Shown here: positions 34,447-42,916 of the stretch, in pieces
Position numbering within the stretch: position 1 is the first letter of the stretch
How the letters are laid out: each line of letters begins with the position of its first letter
NCBI GenBank assembly: GCA_964541305.1
Contig: CAZIPE010000002.1
Coordinates: 11,513 to 75,512, forward strand
DNA from: CAZIPE01 sp964541305
GTDB taxonomy: Bacteria; Patescibacteriota; Saccharimonadia; Saccharimonadales; UBA7683
Direction: 5' to 3'
Length of the DNA stretch: 64,000 nucleotides
The notes under the pieces: model-generated
Seen by the model: only the letters and a program-made list of their open reading frames with translations
What the model was told of the DNA's origin: nothing
Databases searched by the model: none
Position numbers and translations under genes: made by a program

Positions 34447-35498
34447 ATTATTATTCCCCCACCCAGACATACTTCACCTTCATAAAAAACCGCCGATTGA
34501 CCTGGGGTTAACGCACGAATATCATCGTTCAAAGATACTTTTAATTGTTCGTTTATTGGTTCTATAGAACATGCCGTTAATGGAGCTCTGTGCCGTGTGC
34601 GAACGTATAGTTGAGAATCGGTAGCTGGAAGTTGGTTGTTGGAGTTAATCCAATGTACATCTGATACTACAAACTCATTTTGCCAGAGCTTACTGTCGTT
34701 CAAATCGGTCGTGACGTACACCTCGTTCTTCTTCATATCTTTACCAACAACGTAATAGGGCATGCCACCACCCACATCTAGCCCGTGTCGTTGACCAATC
34801 GTATAGAAAATTGCTCCGTCATGTTGGCCAATAACCTTGCACGATTCTTTTTCTATGATTTTACCTGGTTCTGTTTGTACGAAGTTTTTCAGAAAATCCT
34901 TAATCCCAATCTGCCCGACAAAGCAGATGCCCACTGAATCCTTCTTTTGGGCGGTGACTAAACCGAGTTCTTTGGCTCTCTTGCGCACATCAGGTTTCAG
35001 CATGTCTCCCAACGGGAAGAGCGTTCTTGAAAGCGCCGCTTTTGTTACTCGATACAAAAAATAAGTCTGGTCTTTGTTATCATCAGTTGCTTTAAGCAAC
35101 TTTCCGTCCTGTACTTTTGCATAATGACCAGTGGCAATAAGATCTGCACCATCTTCGAGTGCTGTTTGTAAAAACAACTTAAACTTCACTTCTTGATTGC
35201 ACATAATGTCAGGGTTGGGAGTGCGACCGGCTTGAAATTCTTCAATCATATAGTCGACGACTTTGTGCTTATATTCCTTTTGAAAGTCATAAATTTTAAA
35301 TGGAATACCGAGTTGAACCGCGACGCGCTTAGCATCCGCTAAATCTTCTCGCCACGGGCACTTGAATCCCGGAAGGTCACGAGCCCAGTTTTTCATAAAC
35401 ACACCGGTAACATCGTAGCCTTGCTCAATCAGCAGGGCAGCCGTAACAGAGCTATCGACTCCTCCGCTCATCCCGACATATACTTTTTGCTGCGCCAT
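34443..35498 (-). CDS. mnmA: tRNA-specific 2-thiouridylase MnmA
   Basis: Adds sulfur to C2 of U34 in tRNA-Lys, -Glu and -Gln, with sulfur passed from a cysteine desulfurase. The 351-residue protein has the PP-loop (MSGGVDSSVTAALL, about 9-22), the catalytic nucleophile Cys in PDIMCNQEVKF, the second Cys in SVGICFVGQ, and the C-terminal beta-barrel. The length is close to E. coli MnmA (368). It is in line with a cysteine desulfurase gene about 0.6 kb upstream, the expected sulfur donor. The start overlaps the DUF218 stop by 1 base. Confidence 0.95.
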   Translation of the reverse strand: MAQQKVYVGMSGGVDSSVTAALLIEQGYDVTGVFMKNWARDLPGFKCPWREDLADAKRVAVQLGIPFKIYDFQKEYKHKVVDYMIEEFQAGRTPNPDIMCNQEVKFKLFLQTALEDGADLIATGHYAKVQDGKLLKATDDNKDQTYFLYRVTKAALSRTLFPLGDMLKPDVRKRAKELGLVTAQKKDSVGICFVGQIGIKDFLKNFVQTEPGKIIEKESCKVIGQHDGAIFYTIGQRHGLDVGGGMPYYVVGKDMKKNEVYVTTDLNDSKLWQNEFVVSDVHWINSNNQLPATDSQLYVRTRHRAPLTACSIEPINEQLKVSLNDDIRALTPGQSAVFYEGEVCLGGGIII

Positions 35499-36046
35499 CA
35501 GAGAATGTTCTTGGCTACTTCACCTATAGTAATCCACCAGCCATAGGGAGTGAGCCACCAGGTTTTCGGATTCCAGTTTTTATCATCTGCTGGTGCGTTG
35601 ATTACTACCACATTTGGTAAAACAGCTTGAAGTTCTTTGTTGGCCCTTTTTTGATGATATTCACTGGTTACAAGTATTATCTTCTTACTATCGGCCAGGT
35701 ACGTCTTTACACCACTGGCGTTTTCTTTTGTGTCACGCGAATTTTCATCAATCCGTATGGCATCAGCGGGCACACCTTTTTGTATGGCGAGTTCCTGCAT
35801 AACAAGCGCGTTACTCGGACTGTTTGGATCTTTGGCTGCGCCTGAAAAAACCAGTAATGGCGCGTAACCTTCGGAGTAGAGTGCAATGGCTTTTAAGGCG
35901 CGTGCCGTTGTGTCACCACCGCTCACCGCCACAATAGCATCGGCTTTTTCAAGCGGGTCTTTAGCTTGCAGAAATTGTGTCACACCAAAAATAGAGCCAC
36001 CTACAACGACGATTATGAATACAAGAACTGCAATAAGTTTGCCCAT
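35498..36046 (-). CDS. DUF218 (YdcF/SanA-like) membrane-anchored protein
   Basis: A 182-residue protein with an N-terminal membrane helix (LIAVLVFIIVVVGGSIFGV) and a DUF218 domain facing outward: DAIVAVSGGDTTARALKAIAL, LLVFSGAA, DENSRDTKENASG, and IILVTSEYHQKRA. DUF218 proteins of the SanA/ElyC group act in envelope barrier or lipid-carrier metabolism, but no activity is proven for this form. I chose ATG 36046, 6 bases after a TATAAT that overlaps the desulfurase stop; earlier in-frame ATGs precede the likely transcription start. A second DUF218 protein is at 45015. Confidence 0.82.
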   Translation of the reverse strand: MGKLIAVLVFIIVVVGGSIFGVTQFLQAKDPLEKADAIVAVSGGDTTARALKAIALYSEGYAPLLVFSGAAKDPNSPSNALVMQELAIQKGVPADAIRIDENSRDTKENASGVKTYLADSKKIILVTSEYHQKRANKELQAVLPNVVVINAPADDKNWNPKTWWLTPYGWWITIGEVAKNIL

Positions 36047-36052
36047 CATTCT

Positions 36053-36058
36053 ATTATA
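36053..36058 (-). promoter_or_regulatory. -10 box, leaderless, for the DUF218/mnmA operon
   Basis: Minus strand TATAAT overlapping the stop codon (36054-36056) of the upstream cysteine desulfurase gene, with 6 bases to ATG 36046. Confidence 0.6.
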
Positions 36059-37214
36059 CCAAGTGTGCATGTAGCTTTAATATACGAGACAAAATTTCGC
36101 TGGCGCGCGCAATTTCAGCTTTGGTAGTGTTCCGACCCAGCGTTACGCGCAGTGACGAATTGGCCTCGTTAATAGATAGCCCACACGCACGCAGTACATG
36201 GCTCGGCTCATCGTTACTGGCCGTACATGCGCTCCCAGTGGCGACCATCACACCAGCCTCATCAAGCTCCATCACCAAGCGTTCACCGTCCACCCCAGCA
36301 ATAGCGATATTAAGATTATTGGGCAGACGCATAGTGGGGTGACCGTTCAACGTGATTCCTGTGTGTTTTTGCGAAAGCATCGCAAGTAACTCATCCCGCA
36401 TGAGTGTGAGTCGATCCGACTCCACTTTGCGGTCTTGTTGAACTTTTTGCAACATCGTCGCAAATGAGTGAATCGCCCCTACATTCTCAGTTCCGCTCCT
36501 CAAACCATCTTCCTGACCGCCACCTTTTATAAGGCTACTTAGTTCGGTGCCTGAACGTACGTACACACAACCACTTTGCTTCATAGCATAGATCTTCCCG
36601 CCGTTTAATGTCATCAAATCAACTTTTGATCGTGAAACGTGCAAATCAAGATAATTTGCCGCCTGGCAGGCATCCGTATGTAAGTATATCGGCATCTGAT
36701 TGCCTTGTTTCTCCCGCTCAGCACGTATCGTTTCAATAAGTGCCGAGATACGTCTGATGGGCTGTATGGTGCCAATTTCATTGTTGGCGTACATGACACT
36801 CACCAGAGCCGTGTTATCTGTTATAAGATCACCCAGTGCGCTAACATCGACTATACCGCTTGGATCTACAGGAATGTGTTTTACACGGTACACGCTTGCT
36901 GGCTCAAGGACTGATTCATGTTCAATGCTTGAAACGAGCACTTCACCGTCAGGATGTTGTCTCATTATTCCTTGTATGGCCAGATTATTGGCTTCTGTGC
37001 CACCAGCAGTAAATATGATCTCTTGCTCTTTTGCACCTAGTATCTGAGCCACGCTTGAACGAGCACGGTCGACCGCTTTTCTCACTTCACGTGCCGACTG
37101 GTAGATGGCGGAAGGATTATAAAATACATCCTGTAAATAAGGTTGCATCGCTTCAATAGCCTCATCGGCCATCGGCGTTGCAGCCGCATAATCAAGATAT
37201 AGTGGGGTGTCCAT
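36054..37214 (-). CDS. Cysteine desulfurase (NifS/IscS family)
   Basis: A PLP enzyme that takes sulfur from cysteine and passes it on as persulfide. The 386-residue protein starts with the signature DTPLYLDYAAATPMADEA, has IIFTAGGTEANNLAIQG, the cofactor region HTDACQAAN, the PLP Lys in LNGGKIYAMKQSG, and the active Cys in TGSACTASNDEPSHVL. The usual SGHK context of the PLP Lys is changed to NGGK. MnmA downstream is a natural acceptor; no IscU or other Fe-S scaffold gene is in the window. TACAAT lies 7 bases before the ATG. Confidence 0.93.
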   Translation of the reverse strand: MDTPLYLDYAAATPMADEAIEAMQPYLQDVFYNPSAIYQSAREVRKAVDRARSSVAQILGAKEQEIIFTAGGTEANNLAIQGIMRQHPDGEVLVSSIEHESVLEPASVYRVKHIPVDPSGIVDVSALGDLITDNTALVSVMYANNEIGTIQPIRRISALIETIRAEREKQGNQMPIYLHTDACQAANYLDLHVSRSKVDLMTLNGGKIYAMKQSGCVYVRSGTELSSLIKGGGQEDGLRSGTENVGAIHSFATMLQKVQQDRKVESDRLTLMRDELLAMLSQKHTGITLNGHPTMRLPNNLNIAIAGVDGERLVMELDEAGVMVATGSACTASNDEPSHVLRACGLSINEANSSLRVTLGRNTTKAEIARASEILSRILKLHAHLV

Positions 37215-37221
37215 GGCTTCT

Positions 37222-37230
37222 ATTGTAGCA
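37222..37230 (-). promoter_or_regulatory. Extended -10 promoter, leaderless, for the cysteine desulfurase
   Basis: Minus strand TGCTACAAT in a 17-base intergenic gap, 7 bases from ATG 37214. Confidence 0.65.
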
Positions 37231-37231
37231 A

Positions 37232-37651
37232 CTAAACAGTGGCAACCTGCTGGCCATAGACATGACGCGCAACTTCTTTATGATACAACCGTACTGCCGC
37301 ATCAAATCGCCTTAACTCTTCGCCCGTAAGCTGTTTGTATTGCCCACCATTTACTTGCTTCAAGATACCACTCGGGTCAACCTCGTAGTTCACAATGAAC
37401 TGTTGCATTACACCCTTTTTATCACGCCACTGTTCGTGCCAAATCCAAGTATGCTCATCTAAACAAAAGAATTCTCTCTCGTGACCACTAGGCACCGGAC
37501 CAAGAATGCGCGATCCCACCGCCGCTTCGCGGGCAATATATTCTTTCTCTTTTTTAACTCGTAGCTGATCTAAACTAAGGGCCGGTACGACGAGCCCCAT
37601 GGCACGAGTGGCTTTTGTGCCAAATAGTACTTCTGAAAACTTACGAAGCAT
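37232..37651 (-). CDS. Unrecognised protein, 139 aa
   Basis: I do not recognise the family. The basic N-terminus (MLRKFSEVLFGTKATRAMG) is followed by a strand-rich middle with aromatic residues (FFCLDEHTWIWHEQWRDKKG, FIVNYEVDPSG) and a helical end (EELRRFDAAVRLYHKEVARH). It has no signal peptide. Its ATG shares a base with the stop of the upstream 112-residue gene (TAATG), so the two are probably coupled and may act together. The pair lies in a probable operon after tatD. Confidence 0.6.
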   Translation of the reverse strand: MLRKFSEVLFGTKATRAMGLVVPALSLDQLRVKKEKEYIAREAAVGSRILGPVPSGHEREFFCLDEHTWIWHEQWRDKKGVMQQFIVNYEVDPSGILKQVNGGQYKQLTGEELRRFDAAVRLYHKEVARHVYGQQVATV

Positions 37652-37989
37652 TAGTTCTGACTCCGCATTTCATGATTGATCTCTTCGTGCCGTAGACGTA
37701 CCGTTTCAGAAGCGACTTGAGAGGCTAAATCGGCAACAGATTGTGGAGTAATAATAACTTCACCCTCGTGTGATATACCCACAAGAGGCTCACCACGACT
37801 TTGATCTGAAAGCGCAACACCTGAAGTGGCATCTTGTACAAGTCCACGCAGGTATTCGGGTTTAAAATCAATTGACCGGCCAAGCTGTTCAGGAGAAACG
37901 ACACCTTCAACTGTAACTTCGGGATTAAAACTATATTCCGAATAGTTTTCGGGCATTGGCTGTAGTCTGTCTTGCTGTGTCTGTGACAT
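37651..37989 (-). CDS. Unrecognised protein, 112 aa
   Basis: I do not recognise this soluble, Gln/Ser/Glu-rich protein. The first third looks disordered (MSQTQQDRLQPMPENYSEYS); the middle has short strands (VTVEGVVSPEQLG); the last third is a helix with Ala/Ser/Glu and a basic patch. The start is well supported: AGAGGAGA lies 5 bases before ATG 37989. It overlaps the end of tatD by 59 bases in another frame and is coupled to the next gene by TAATG. Confidence 0.6.
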   Translation of the reverse strand: MSQTQQDRLQPMPENYSEYSFNPEVTVEGVVSPEQLGRSIDFKPEYLRGLVQDATSGVALSDQSRGEPLVGISHEGEVIITPQSVADLASQVASETVRLRHEEINHEMRSQN

Positions 37990-38722
37990 CTTCTCCTCTT
38001 AACTCCGCCAGGTATTGTGTGATATATATCACATTTTCCGGCGTGTTGATATTACCACGCTTGGGCTTTGGTGTCAAGAAGGGTGAGTCAGTTTCTACAA
38101 CAATTTTTTCAAGCGGTATCTCTTTAAACAAATCTACCTGCCACTGGTGGCTGGTAAAGGTAGCGATGCCGTTAATACCGATTAGTAAGCCTCTCTCTAG
38201 GGCTTTTTCCAAATGTTCTGGTCTGTCGGTAAAACTATGTAGCACTCCTCGCACCTTATACTTATCGTAAATCGGCCAAAAATCGTTAAATGCTTCTCGA
38301 ACATGGAAGCTTACTGGTAAATTATGTTTTTGAGCAATTTCAAGCTGACCCTCAAGTAGCTTTGTTTGTTTTTCCAACAGCCGACCACGGTCATTATAGT
38401 AAAAATCGAAGCCACACTCGCCTATGGCGACCACTTTTGTATCTGATGCAAGTTGATCGAGCTCTTTAAGGTGTTCTTCCATCTCGGCACCAGAAAGTTT
38501 TGATGCCTCATGGGGGTGAATTCCGACACTAGCCCAGTAGTTTTTTGGATTATCGTGAGCACACACAGTAGCCCGCTTACTATCCTCAAGACTCGTTCCT
38601 ATTCCTATCATCTTTGTCACGCCCAACTGTACAGACGAAGCAATAACAGAGTAGGCTTGCTTAGCGCTGAAAAACTCAGGATCATGCAGGTGGCAGTGGG
38701 TATCAATAAATTCCATACTCAT
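37931..38722 (-). CDS. tatD: TatD family metal-dependent hydrolase
   Basis: TatD-type DNases are TIM-barrel nucleases with 3'-5' exonuclease activity and a role in repair and tRNA quality control. The 263-residue protein has the metal motif FIDTHCHLHDPEF at the start, WASVGIHPHEA, IGECGFDFYY, VSFHVREAF, LIGINGIATF and VETDSPFLTPKP. The length is typical. ATG 38716 (MEFIDTHCHL) is as good a start as 38722. The tail overlaps the next gene by 59 bases. Confidence 0.93.
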   Translation of the reverse strand: MSMEFIDTHCHLHDPEFFSAKQAYSVIASSVQLGVTKMIGIGTSLEDSKRATVCAHDNPKNYWASVGIHPHEASKLSGAEMEEHLKELDQLASDTKVVAIGECGFDFYYNDRGRLLEKQTKLLEGQLEIAQKHNLPVSFHVREAFNDFWPIYDKYKVRGVLHSFTDRPEHLEKALERGLLIGINGIATFTSHQWQVDLFKEIPLEKIVVETDSPFLTPKPKRGNINTPENVIYITQYLAELRGEDVTDTARQTTANARKLFGI

Positions 38723-38774
38723 AGTTTCTTACAGATGAGCTTAAACAGCAAACCAAATCTGCTCGTTTTTAGCG

Positions 38775-38780
38775 TACAAT
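38775..38780 (+). promoter_or_regulatory. -10 box, leaderless, for the VanY-like gene
   Basis: TACAAT, 7 bases before ATG 38788. Confidence 0.6.
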
Positions 38781-38787
38781 AAAAGCT

Positions 38788-39321
38788 ATGTTTAACTGGC
38801 TCTCACAGATGATGATAGTAACCTCAATGGTCATTCCCTACGCTACCTCTACTTCAACGAAATTTGAAAGCTTGCCAATTAAGCCAACTCAAGATCAAAT
38901 TGAATGCAGAACTCAGTCGTGGGAAAAAGAAAATCTCACTACTGTTACCAGCGCCCAGGTAGACAAAAAACTTGCACCGTACATTGAAAAGCTTATAGCT
39001 GATGCACGGCTCAGTGGTAATAATTTTCTAATTAACTCGGGCTATCGAACCTGTGCCTTGCAAGCAAGCCTACGCGTCTCTTCTTGTGGCGGAAATGATA
39101 ACTACAACAAAAACCTTAAGCCAGCAGACCTCTGTTCTCCGCCAACCGAACCCGCTGGCCGAAGTCTGCACAATGACGGTCTCGCAGTAGACTTTGCCTG
39201 CCAAGGGTACGGCGTTTTGGAGTACTCCCCCTGCTACAGCTGGTTACAAAAAAATGCCTACAAATACCAACTTATTAATCGCCCTGGCGAACCTTGGCAC
39301 TGGTCCACCACTGGTAGGTAA
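38788..39321 (+). CDS. Secreted D-alanyl-D-alanine carboxypeptidase, VanY-like (M15B)
   Basis: A zinc peptidase that trims the terminal D-Ala from wall stem peptides. The 177-residue product starts with a hydrophobic export signal (WLSQMMIVTSMVIPYA). Active-site motifs: NSGYRTCALQ, SLHNDGLAVDFAC (HxxGxAxD with two zinc ligands) and GEPWHWS (catalytic Glu and third ligand His). Four Cys in the mature part may form disulfides. It is a single-gene unit transcribed opposite to tatD and metG. In this setting it fits wall maturation or work on a host wall, not vancomycin resistance. Confidence 0.9.
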   Translation: MFNWLSQMMIVTSMVIPYATSTSTKFESLPIKPTQDQIECRTQSWEKENLTTVTSAQVDKKLAPYIEKLIADARLSGNNFLINSGYRTCALQASLRVSSCGGNDNYNKNLKPADLCSPPTEPAGRSLHNDGLAVDFACQGYGVLEYSPCYSWLQKNAYKYQLINRPGEPWHWSTTGR

Positions 39322-39324
39322 GAT

Positions 39325-40767
39325 TTATTTGGTTTCAATGCGAGGGAAGAGAACGCCTGAGTAGTTTTTGACGTAGCCTTCTTTGAATATCTTTTTGATA
39401 ACAGCACTTGAGGTAGGAAGAAACGGCTCAAGTAGTTCGGCTATCTGTAATATGTCACCAACGCACGACGCTAATACTTCGCGAAGATGAGCATCATCTT
39501 CTTCTTTAGCTAGTTGCCACGGTTTTTCTTGCTCAATAAACTGGTTGAGTCCCCGTATGAGTGTCCATACCCACTCAAGCGCTCTGTCAAACTGACAGTT
39601 TTCGACTGCCTCGTGGAAGGGGCCCGTATCATGATCGGGCGTAGGATACTCACCTACCACTCCCTGCTGATATCTATTAATCATACTGGCTACGCGCTGT
39701 ACGGCATTACCAAGTTCGTTAGCTAATTCTCCGTGATAGACCGCCTCGAAGCGCTCCCAGGTGAAATCACCATCCTCGTAACTTGGCACATGTCGCAGAA
39801 AGTAATAACGAAACGCGTCAGCGCCATAGGTTTTTACAATATCCTCGGTTGTCACCACATTACCAAGTGTCTTGCTCATTTTTTGACCACCTGATGTCAC
39901 GTGACCATGCACAAATAATGTTTTAAGAAGTGGTAATTTAGCGCTCAACAGCATTGCCGGGTAGATTGCCGCATGAAAACGCAGATTATCTTTACCGACA
40001 ATTTGTACATCAGTCGGCCAAAACGCTTTGAAGTCCTCACCATCAGGGTAACCAAGTAAGGTTATGTAGTTCATTAAGGCTTCAAACCATACATACATCA
40101 CCTGAGTTGTGTCACCTGGAACAGGGATGCCCCACTGTAAGGTCTTTTTTGGTCGAGAGATACTAATATCATCTAGGCCGCCTTTGATAGTGTTGAGAAT
40201 CTCGTTCTTACGCGTTTCAGGAATAACTCTAAACTCACCTGTGCTTATGAGCTTCTCTAGTTGTTTTTGATACCTACTCAGCTTGAAGAAATAGTTTTCT
40301 TCCTCAAGTTTTTCGTACTTTCGATTATGGTCAGGGCACACGCCCTTATTAGCTTTGACCTCTGTTTCAGTTTTGTATTCTTCACAACCCACACAGTACC
40401 AACCACTGTATTTAGATTTATAGATGTCATCGCCCATCTGCTTCCATAGCAACTGAGACGCTTTAATATGCTGTTTGGAATTTGTGCGTGCAAAGTGCGT
40501 AAATTCGGAACCGATACGTGTATGCATATCTTTTATTTTTGGAATAATAGTTTCGATGAAGTCTTCGGGCTTTAACTTTGCTTCATCTGCCTTTTCAACT
40601 ATTTTTGTGCCATGCTCATCCGCACCAGCGCTATATGCGACGTTGAAGCCCTTTTGTTTATAATAACGAGCTAAAGCATCGGCATAGAGTGGATCAAATG
40701 CGTTGCCAATGTGTGGTGCACCACTGGCGTATGGTATAGATGTAGTGATATAAAAGTTTTTTTTCAT
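39325..40767 (-). CDS. metG: Methionyl-tRNA synthetase
   Basis: Charges initiator and elongator tRNA-Met. The 480-residue protein has the class I HIGH motif as APHIGNAF near 20, a Cys-containing connective insert (CVGCEEYKT and a later CPDH), the KMSKS loop as QKMSKTLGN near 300 and a helical anticodon-binding domain. It ends without the C-terminal EMAP-like tRNA-binding domain of longer forms. A possible extended -10 (TGCTAACTT) lies about 19 bases upstream of the ATG, giving a short leader with no clear Shine-Dalgarno. Confidence 0.95.
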   Translation of the reverse strand: MKKNFYITTSIPYASGAPHIGNAFDPLYADALARYYKQKGFNVAYSAGADEHGTKIVEKADEAKLKPEDFIETIIPKIKDMHTRIGSEFTHFARTNSKQHIKASQLLWKQMGDDIYKSKYSGWYCVGCEEYKTETEVKANKGVCPDHNRKYEKLEEENYFFKLSRYQKQLEKLISTGEFRVIPETRKNEILNTIKGGLDDISISRPKKTLQWGIPVPGDTTQVMYVWFEALMNYITLLGYPDGEDFKAFWPTDVQIVGKDNLRFHAAIYPAMLLSAKLPLLKTLFVHGHVTSGGQKMSKTLGNVVTTEDIVKTYGADAFRYYFLRHVPSYEDGDFTWERFEAVYHGELANELGNAVQRVASMINRYQQGVVGEYPTPDHDTGPFHEAVENCQFDRALEWVWTLIRGLNQFIEQEKPWQLAKEEDDAHLREVLASCVGDILQIAELLEPFLPTSSAVIKKIFKEGYVKNYSGVLFPRIETK

Positions 40768-40873
40768 AGTAGTTCTCGTTTATGTAAAGTTAGCAAAATG
40801 GTAAAAAGATATAGTAGCCCACTAGGGCATTATCATGGCAGTAGAGATAGTTCTTATTTGCTGAATCATGGCT

Positions 40874-41629
40874 CTATGATACCACATCTGTTAATGAGGC
40901 AAGGGTAATCATTCTGCCACTGTGTGCACCTTCTCTGCGATGAGAGAAAAACCGACTGTCTTCTTTGGTGCATATATTCACATCATCAATACGGGATACT
41001 CCCGACTGTCTCAGCTGGTCGATAACCATTTGTTTTAGATCAACGAGATATTTATCTCCCTTCTTAGAAAGGTAACTGGAGTCGAATATATCTTTTGCCT
41101 CTTCCCCAAACTCAAAGCAGTCTCGGCAAATCATCGGACCAAGTCCCGCAATCAGCTCTCTCGCACCTGATGCTGTATCAACCTCATTTATTACTTTTTT
41201 TATAATGCCCCCGCTTATTGTGTGCCAACTTCCGTGAATGGTAGCAACAATTCGGCTATTTTTATCTGCCAGTATGATGGATGCACAATCAGCCGTTGTT
41301 TGTGAAAGTACCAGATCTTGATTGGTAGTATGGACCGCATCGAAACCTTCGAACTCGCCCTCGGTGGTTGCATGTAAAATGTTGGTTTTGAACTCATGGA
41401 TGATATGCGCCAGCTTTGGCTTGCTACCAGAATCTAGACCTGGTAATAAGACTTTTAGCGCACGCGTGCGATTTTCATCAACATTGTGATCCAAGTCGCC
41501 ACTCCCCTTCTTGCCATTGAGTGATTCAAATAAGACTTTTGATACTCCACCGTAGCGCATAAACCAACCGTGTGCTACGCCTACTTCATTCAACAATGCT
41601 GAACTGACAAATTGAACATCATTTTTCAT
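40874..41629 (-). CDS. pgeF: Peptidoglycan editing factor / multicopper laccase-like PgeF (YfiH)
   Basis: YfiH/PgeF proteins remove wrong residues from peptidoglycan precursors, and some act on purine nucleosides. The 251-residue protein has the family order: a His in LAHIIHEFKTN, TTADCASIILADKN with the metal Cys, IHGSWHTISGGIIKKVI in the place of HAGWRG, LGPMICRDCFEFGEE, and FFSHRREGAHSGRM. The change of HAGWRG to HGSWHT keeps the His ligand. It overlaps the upstream trehalase by 11 bases and ends 107 bases from metG. Confidence 0.85.
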   Translation of the reverse strand: MKNDVQFVSSALLNEVGVAHGWFMRYGGVSKVLFESLNGKKGSGDLDHNVDENRTRALKVLLPGLDSGSKPKLAHIIHEFKTNILHATTEGEFEGFDAVHTTNQDLVLSQTTADCASIILADKNSRIVATIHGSWHTISGGIIKKVINEVDTASGARELIAGLGPMICRDCFEFGEEAKDIFDSSYLSKKGDKYLVDLKQMVIDQLRQSGVSRIDDVNICTKEDSRFFSHRREGAHSGRMITLASLTDVVS

Positions 41630-42884
41630 CTATATAATCCTGGCATAAACGCTCAAAAATGGCATTCGTCCAGCCAAACCCAGACTGAGAAGGGTACAGT
41701 CCTTCAATAGGTTCTTTTTCAGGATCAACTACGTTATATTTTTCTAAAAATACCCCGTGCAGTTTGAACCAATCAAGATTAGTTTTAAGCCACTTTTGTG
41801 CAATTCTGTTTGCTTCTGCGTGATAGCCGTATCTTTCCAGCCCTTCAATAACAAATAAATGAAGGGGCGCCCAGCCATTCGGATTCGCCCACTGTACAGG
41901 TGTTTTTTGAGGCAAGACAGCCTTAAAAGCCGGGTCTTCAGTTGCTGCAAGTCCGCCCTTAAACTCAAACCGACTCAGGTTTTTAACAAGTTCGCTCGCC
42001 TGCTTCTTGCTCGCGAGCCCCGCCCACATCGTAGTGTAGGCCGCCAGTGATGAGACCGAGCCACGACCTTGCTTTTTATAGTTATAGTCAAAGAAATTAC
42101 CCTGTCTTTCGCTCCACATCAACTTATTGATTGCCCGCTTTCTGTTTTCGGCATGATGCAACCACTCTTTTTCTTCCGCAGGTTTGTTGAGTAAGGCGGC
42201 GGCCCGTGCGAAATCTGTTTCGTATTTGTATAAATACACATTTAAATCTATTGGCAGAAAATCCATACACTTGCGATTGAATCGTGTGGTCATATCCCAA
42301 CCGCTCTCTGCCTCCGCCATATCGTGTAGATGATTTAGGTCGTAATAGCGACTCAAACCCTTATAGACCATGTGATTGTGTGGTTTCTGTGTACCCATCC
42401 AAACATTTTTATATTCTTTTTTGGCATGATTTATTGCCTGCTCGAACCATCGCTTATCAAGGCTGTAGGCTTCGTAGACATCGAAGATAAAACTCGTTAG
42501 TAGTGGGGGTTGAGAGTGCGCTAACAGATAGGTTTTATTGGCATTTGGCACCATGCCGTACTGTTGAATCAGAAAGAAAAGATTGTCGAGTATGCCCACC
42601 ACAAAATCTCTTTTGCTCGGATCTTTCAGCATCCCTTGAACCATAAAGTAACTATCCCAGTAGTACATTTCATCAAATGTGAAGGTTGAATCTGGTTCGT
42701 AAGCGGGTACTAGATACGGATGCGGCAAGCCGATTAGCGTGTCTTTATTGGTGGTATTCGTGCGCTTCAAGTGAGCCCAAAACGTTTCGATGTAGTGGCG
42801 CGCTTCTTTGACATCATCAACCCTCAAAGAAATCTCTTTGTGGAACAGTCTACGAAATAACGAATTCTTTGTTTTACGTATCAT
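41619..42884 (-). CDS. GH37 trehalase-like glycoside hydrolase
   Basis: GH37 enzymes split trehalose into two glucose units. The 421-residue protein has the signatures of the (alpha/alpha)6 barrel: PYLVPAYEPDSTFTFDEMYY then WDSYFMVQGML, GMVPNANKTYL, SQPPLLTSF, ESGWDMTTRFNR with the probable catalytic Asp, and QWANPNGWAPL near the C-terminus. It has no signal peptide, so it should act in the cytoplasm. It is a little shorter than typical trehalases (about 500-550). Coupling to pgeF by an 11-base overlap is unexpected. A related alpha,alpha-glycosidase specificity is possible. Confidence 0.82.
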   Translation of the reverse strand: MIRKTKNSLFRRLFHKEISLRVDDVKEARHYIETFWAHLKRTNTTNKDTLIGLPHPYLVPAYEPDSTFTFDEMYYWDSYFMVQGMLKDPSKRDFVVGILDNLFFLIQQYGMVPNANKTYLLAHSQPPLLTSFIFDVYEAYSLDKRWFEQAINHAKKEYKNVWMGTQKPHNHMVYKGLSRYYDLNHLHDMAEAESGWDMTTRFNRKCMDFLPIDLNVYLYKYETDFARAAALLNKPAEEKEWLHHAENRKRAINKLMWSERQGNFFDYNYKKQGRGSVSSLAAYTTMWAGLASKKQASELVKNLSRFEFKGGLAATEDPAFKAVLPQKTPVQWANPNGWAPLHLFVIEGLERYGYHAEANRIAQKWLKTNLDWFKLHGVFLEKYNVVDPEKEPIEGLYPSQSGFGWTNAIFERLCQDYIDEK

Positions 42885-42916
42885 CAGCTACTAGCTTATC
42901 AAGCTGAGGGGTGTGG

